Origin: Microvelia longipes
Lineage: Eukaryota; Arthropoda; Insecta; Hemiptera; Veliidae
DNA length: 64,000 bases
Assembly (NCBI GenBank): GCA_018340805.1
Contig: JACMZG010001870.1
Span: 49,537,115-49,601,114 of the forward strand
Direction: 5' to 3'
Numbering within the stretch: position 1 is the stretch's first letter; the number at the start of each line of letters is the position of its first letter. The notes under the pieces are model-generated. The model saw only the letters and a program-made list of their open reading frames with translations, searched no databases and was not told the origin of the DNA. Both the position numbers and the translations under genes were made by a program. Shown piece after piece: positions 61,411 to 64,000 of this stretch.

Positions 61411-62835
61411 CTCTGCGACTTCTGCAGTGCGGGGACCAGGGTTGTCAGACTGTGCTGTTACTTGATTTTATAACGAGTAAAATTTAAAAAATAACCTACT
61501 TTAGTTATTAAATTGTGCCTGATACTTGTCATTCACGTGGTTTCCGCAAAGGGCAACTAGGATGAAAATCTAATTTCTAGACAGATCATTATTTTTGCTT
61601 CTTCCGCCTCCAAGTCGCCTGACTCCCTGTTCGTGATTTTAACTTTTCATTTGTATATTCGTGATTTAAAAAATTATATTACCTTCTGTAAATTTTTTAA
61701 TTCAAAGATTTACAAAAAAAAAAATATTCCTCTCATGCAATGAAACTCAATTTATTTCAATTTACTCTTTGTTTCTTTAACATTAATTTTTCTACAAAAC
61801 TTATTCATATGAACTTATAATTAATAAGATTAGTTTAGATAGATTAAGGGTTAAAAATAAGTTTAAGTTGAACTTCGTCAAGACAGAGGAGGGGGAGGGG
61901 TTGTGAACTCGTCACTGTCTGTCGTGACGCTATCAAATTATGCCCCCTCCTTGTACGTGGGAGGAGAAAATCTTGTGACATTTTCTCCTAAAACTTTTCC
62001 ACCAAGAAACATCAACAAGTGAAACATAACTAAGTTTCGAAGCTTTTCTTGGCGCGTACGTGGTTGTGGCGAATCAAGTCCCGTGTGTAACAACTTTCTC
62101 TTTAAAAAAAATCCACCCGCTCGCCCCTTACCCCCCTCTGAAAACCCACGACATGTCTACCAGCTTTTCTTTGCTTGTTTCTTTGAAACTCCCACAAAGC
62201 ATTTATCTTTAACAGTTAACTATTTATGTCAATAAAAATTAATTTGAATACAAACATCCAATGCTTCATTTTTCATCTCATTAAAAAAAGAGTCATTAAG
62301 TTTAACAAATAATATGAAATAATTCACAAAATAAAATAAGAACCTGTTCAATTAGCTTCTGAGCATTGAGCTGGTCAGGTTTTAGACTATGATCTCGATC
62401 TTAACTAGGTTTTCACTGGAGGTTTCTTTTCTTTCAAGTTTAGCTTCATTTTCAACAAAACTGTTGCCACTATTGGAAAACTTAAGTTTTAAGTAAAAAC
62501 TTGATTTAATTATATCTGGACCGAAGCTATCAAACTTTTTTTTTGTTTAGTTTTCCTTTAAAAAAGGAAAACTAATTTGAGATAACTAAAATTTGATAAA
62601 ATAAAAATTATAGAAATAATTTTTATTAACTTGATCAGCAAGTACTACCACTGGGTAGCTTGTTGCAACAGTCATATCAAAGCCATATATTATCACTGTT
62701 ACCATTATTGCTAATAACATAAGTTTCATGTAGTTGCAATATTCAATAAAAAGTTTAAAAAACAATATTAACTTGACGGTGGTAAATATCGAAACCAAAG
62801 AGACGAATACTATATATATTAGTCTCTTTGATAGA
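61411..62835. other. Intergenic DNA, nothing recognised
   Basis: A short inverted repeat, CAAAGAGAC / GTCTCTTTG, lies at 62796-62830. No gene supported. Confidence 0.45.
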
Positions 62836-62839
62836 AACA

Positions 62840-62965
62840 CAAAAATCGGATACGGTGTACCTCGGAACTTTTTCTCATTACATCGGATTCGACCGCTCAT
62901 ACTACCTGCTTCGGACTCGCTTTGCTCAGAATATACAATTCGCCAAAGTTATACTGCAAAGAATG
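62840..62965 (-). mobile_element. Family C repeat, short end fragment
   Basis: AATCGGATACGGTGTACCTC, GGAACTTTTTCTC, TTCGGACTCGCTTTGCTC and ACAATTCGCCAAAGTTATAC match the GAGGTACCC end of the family in reverse. Confidence 0.65.
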
Positions 62966-64000
62966 AAGAAACTTACAATTCTTCTTCTTGCATCTTTTTG
63001 CTCTTCTTATTGCAAAAGTCCTCATTATAGAACATTAAATTCCCACGTAACCTTAAAAGTTAGAGTAGGTATGTGGTAGTCAGTTAAGTATGTGAGTACA
63101 GATTGAATGTGCACTCCCCTAACAACAATAACCCAGGATATCATTATAAACGGCTCTACTGGATGGATAAAAAGTCCTCTGTAAGGTGAAGAACGGATTA
63201 AATTTTCGAAAAAAACTTCTGTAGAATCTTAGAATTGAAAATATTCAAATATATTTTTAAAAAAAAATTTAAGAACAACCTCCAAATTCATAAAAGAGTC
63301 AATTGAAAACATCGAGACTTTACCTGTAGCCAGCACAATTCATGTGATACTCAAGTTTTGGTATCGCAGGGCAGTGCGACCTGAGAATGCTTGGCAGGTT
63401 GTTTTAAATAGTTAAAATATGTTTAACAAATTTTAAATAACTAAACAAATGATAATAGTGCCAACAATAAAAGAAACTACTGATCCTTAAGAAAAAAATC
63501 CCTGCAAGAAGGGAGCGGGAAAAACTATGTAAACAAATCAGGTTATTTTACCCGTATTTTCTTGGCGATGTTTTTTTACATTTCTTTTGTGTAGTTTTAT
63601 TTAAAAAATATCATTTTAAGATTAATTTGAAAGTAGTTGTCAAAACGATGTAATCAAAAGAAGAATCACAAACCAAGTGAACGATTGCCGGGAAGAAGCT
63701 TTTTTCCCTACAGCGGTTATTATGGTAGGGATTTTTTCTCTTTTTAAGTGAGAGGTTGACAGCGGCTTCTCTGATTGGTCAATCCCCAAAATACTTATGA
63801 CCTTGGGGATTTTTAAACCAAACGATAGACTGTAATCAAATAGATATGGGGATTCAGCCCGTAGCCGCAACACGGTGTCGGCCCATATAGACCAAACATC
63901 GGAGCCATATATACGTATACAAATACAAAAGATATCATAACCTAGGTTGATGACGTCATATTTTTTTTACTAACAATAGGCTCACATCCCGTTTCGTTTG
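62966..64000. other. Intergenic DNA, nothing recognised
   Basis: A 77-codon minus frame at 63640-63873 has no recognisable domain. TGACGTCA lies at 63951-63958 within GTTGATGACGTCATA, possibly the start of another family C or B copy that leaves the window. Confidence 0.45.

Overview
This window looks like AT-rich, repeat-dense nuclear DNA from an invertebrate animal, most likely an arthropod. That is an inference from base composition, very long (TA)n tracts, tRNA-derived SINEs, a Jockey/CR1-type LINE and many foldback elements. No intact host protein gene, rRNA gene or functional tRNA gene can be supported. The only convincing coding sequence is a broken LINE on the minus strand at about 34.1-38.3 kb: an ORF1 with RNA-binding features, an apurinic-type endonuclease, and a reverse transcriptase split by two frameshifts.

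Layout. 0-8.4 kb: minisatellites (28-bp, 18/31-bp, 40-bp units), a foldback element at 4.0-4.3 kb, and a truncated SINE at 4.4-4.8 kb. 8.8-19.4 kb: two 1.2-kb inverted arms enclosing about 8 kb, which holds further minisatellites (36-bp, 54-bp) and a possible tRNA-like promoter. 20.1-21.7 kb: a pyrimidine-rich satellite with a 193-bp higher-order period. 25-29 kb: (TA)n tracts, a complete tRNA-derived SINE with a perfect 13-bp target duplication, and copies of a CRE-bearing repeat. 30.3-31.5 kb: a 57-bp array and a foldback that carries a MITE with 8-bp target duplications. 34-38.3 kb: the LINE, with a small TA-flanked MITE between ORF1 and the endonuclease. 40-45.5 kb: six foldback elements, one of them a nest of insertions. 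47-64 kb: more (TA)n tracts, a second complete SINE with an 18-bp target duplication, a 1.6-kb array of a GC-rich motif, and duplicated repeats.

The most interesting thread is a set of short motifs with hammerhead-ribozyme-like architecture: CTGATGA or CTGAAGA, a short hairpin, GAAA, a 2-bp stem III, and C or T at the cleavage position. They sit mostly as head-to-head pairs in the arms of foldback elements. The best candidate (53421-53464) shows all three helices. Two related copies (45.0 and 44.75 kb) differ by a compensatory C-G to T-A change in stem II. Copies at 40.2, 44.2 and 44.3 kb have a self-complementary ACGT in place of stem III. This resembles small hammerheads known from Penelope-like retroelements, but most copies carry one extra U after the core, so activity is unproven.

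The pieces do not form a gene pathway. They form a layered record of mobile-element insertion. The LINE endonuclease/RT class is the kind of machinery that could have moved the SINEs, but it is not intact here.
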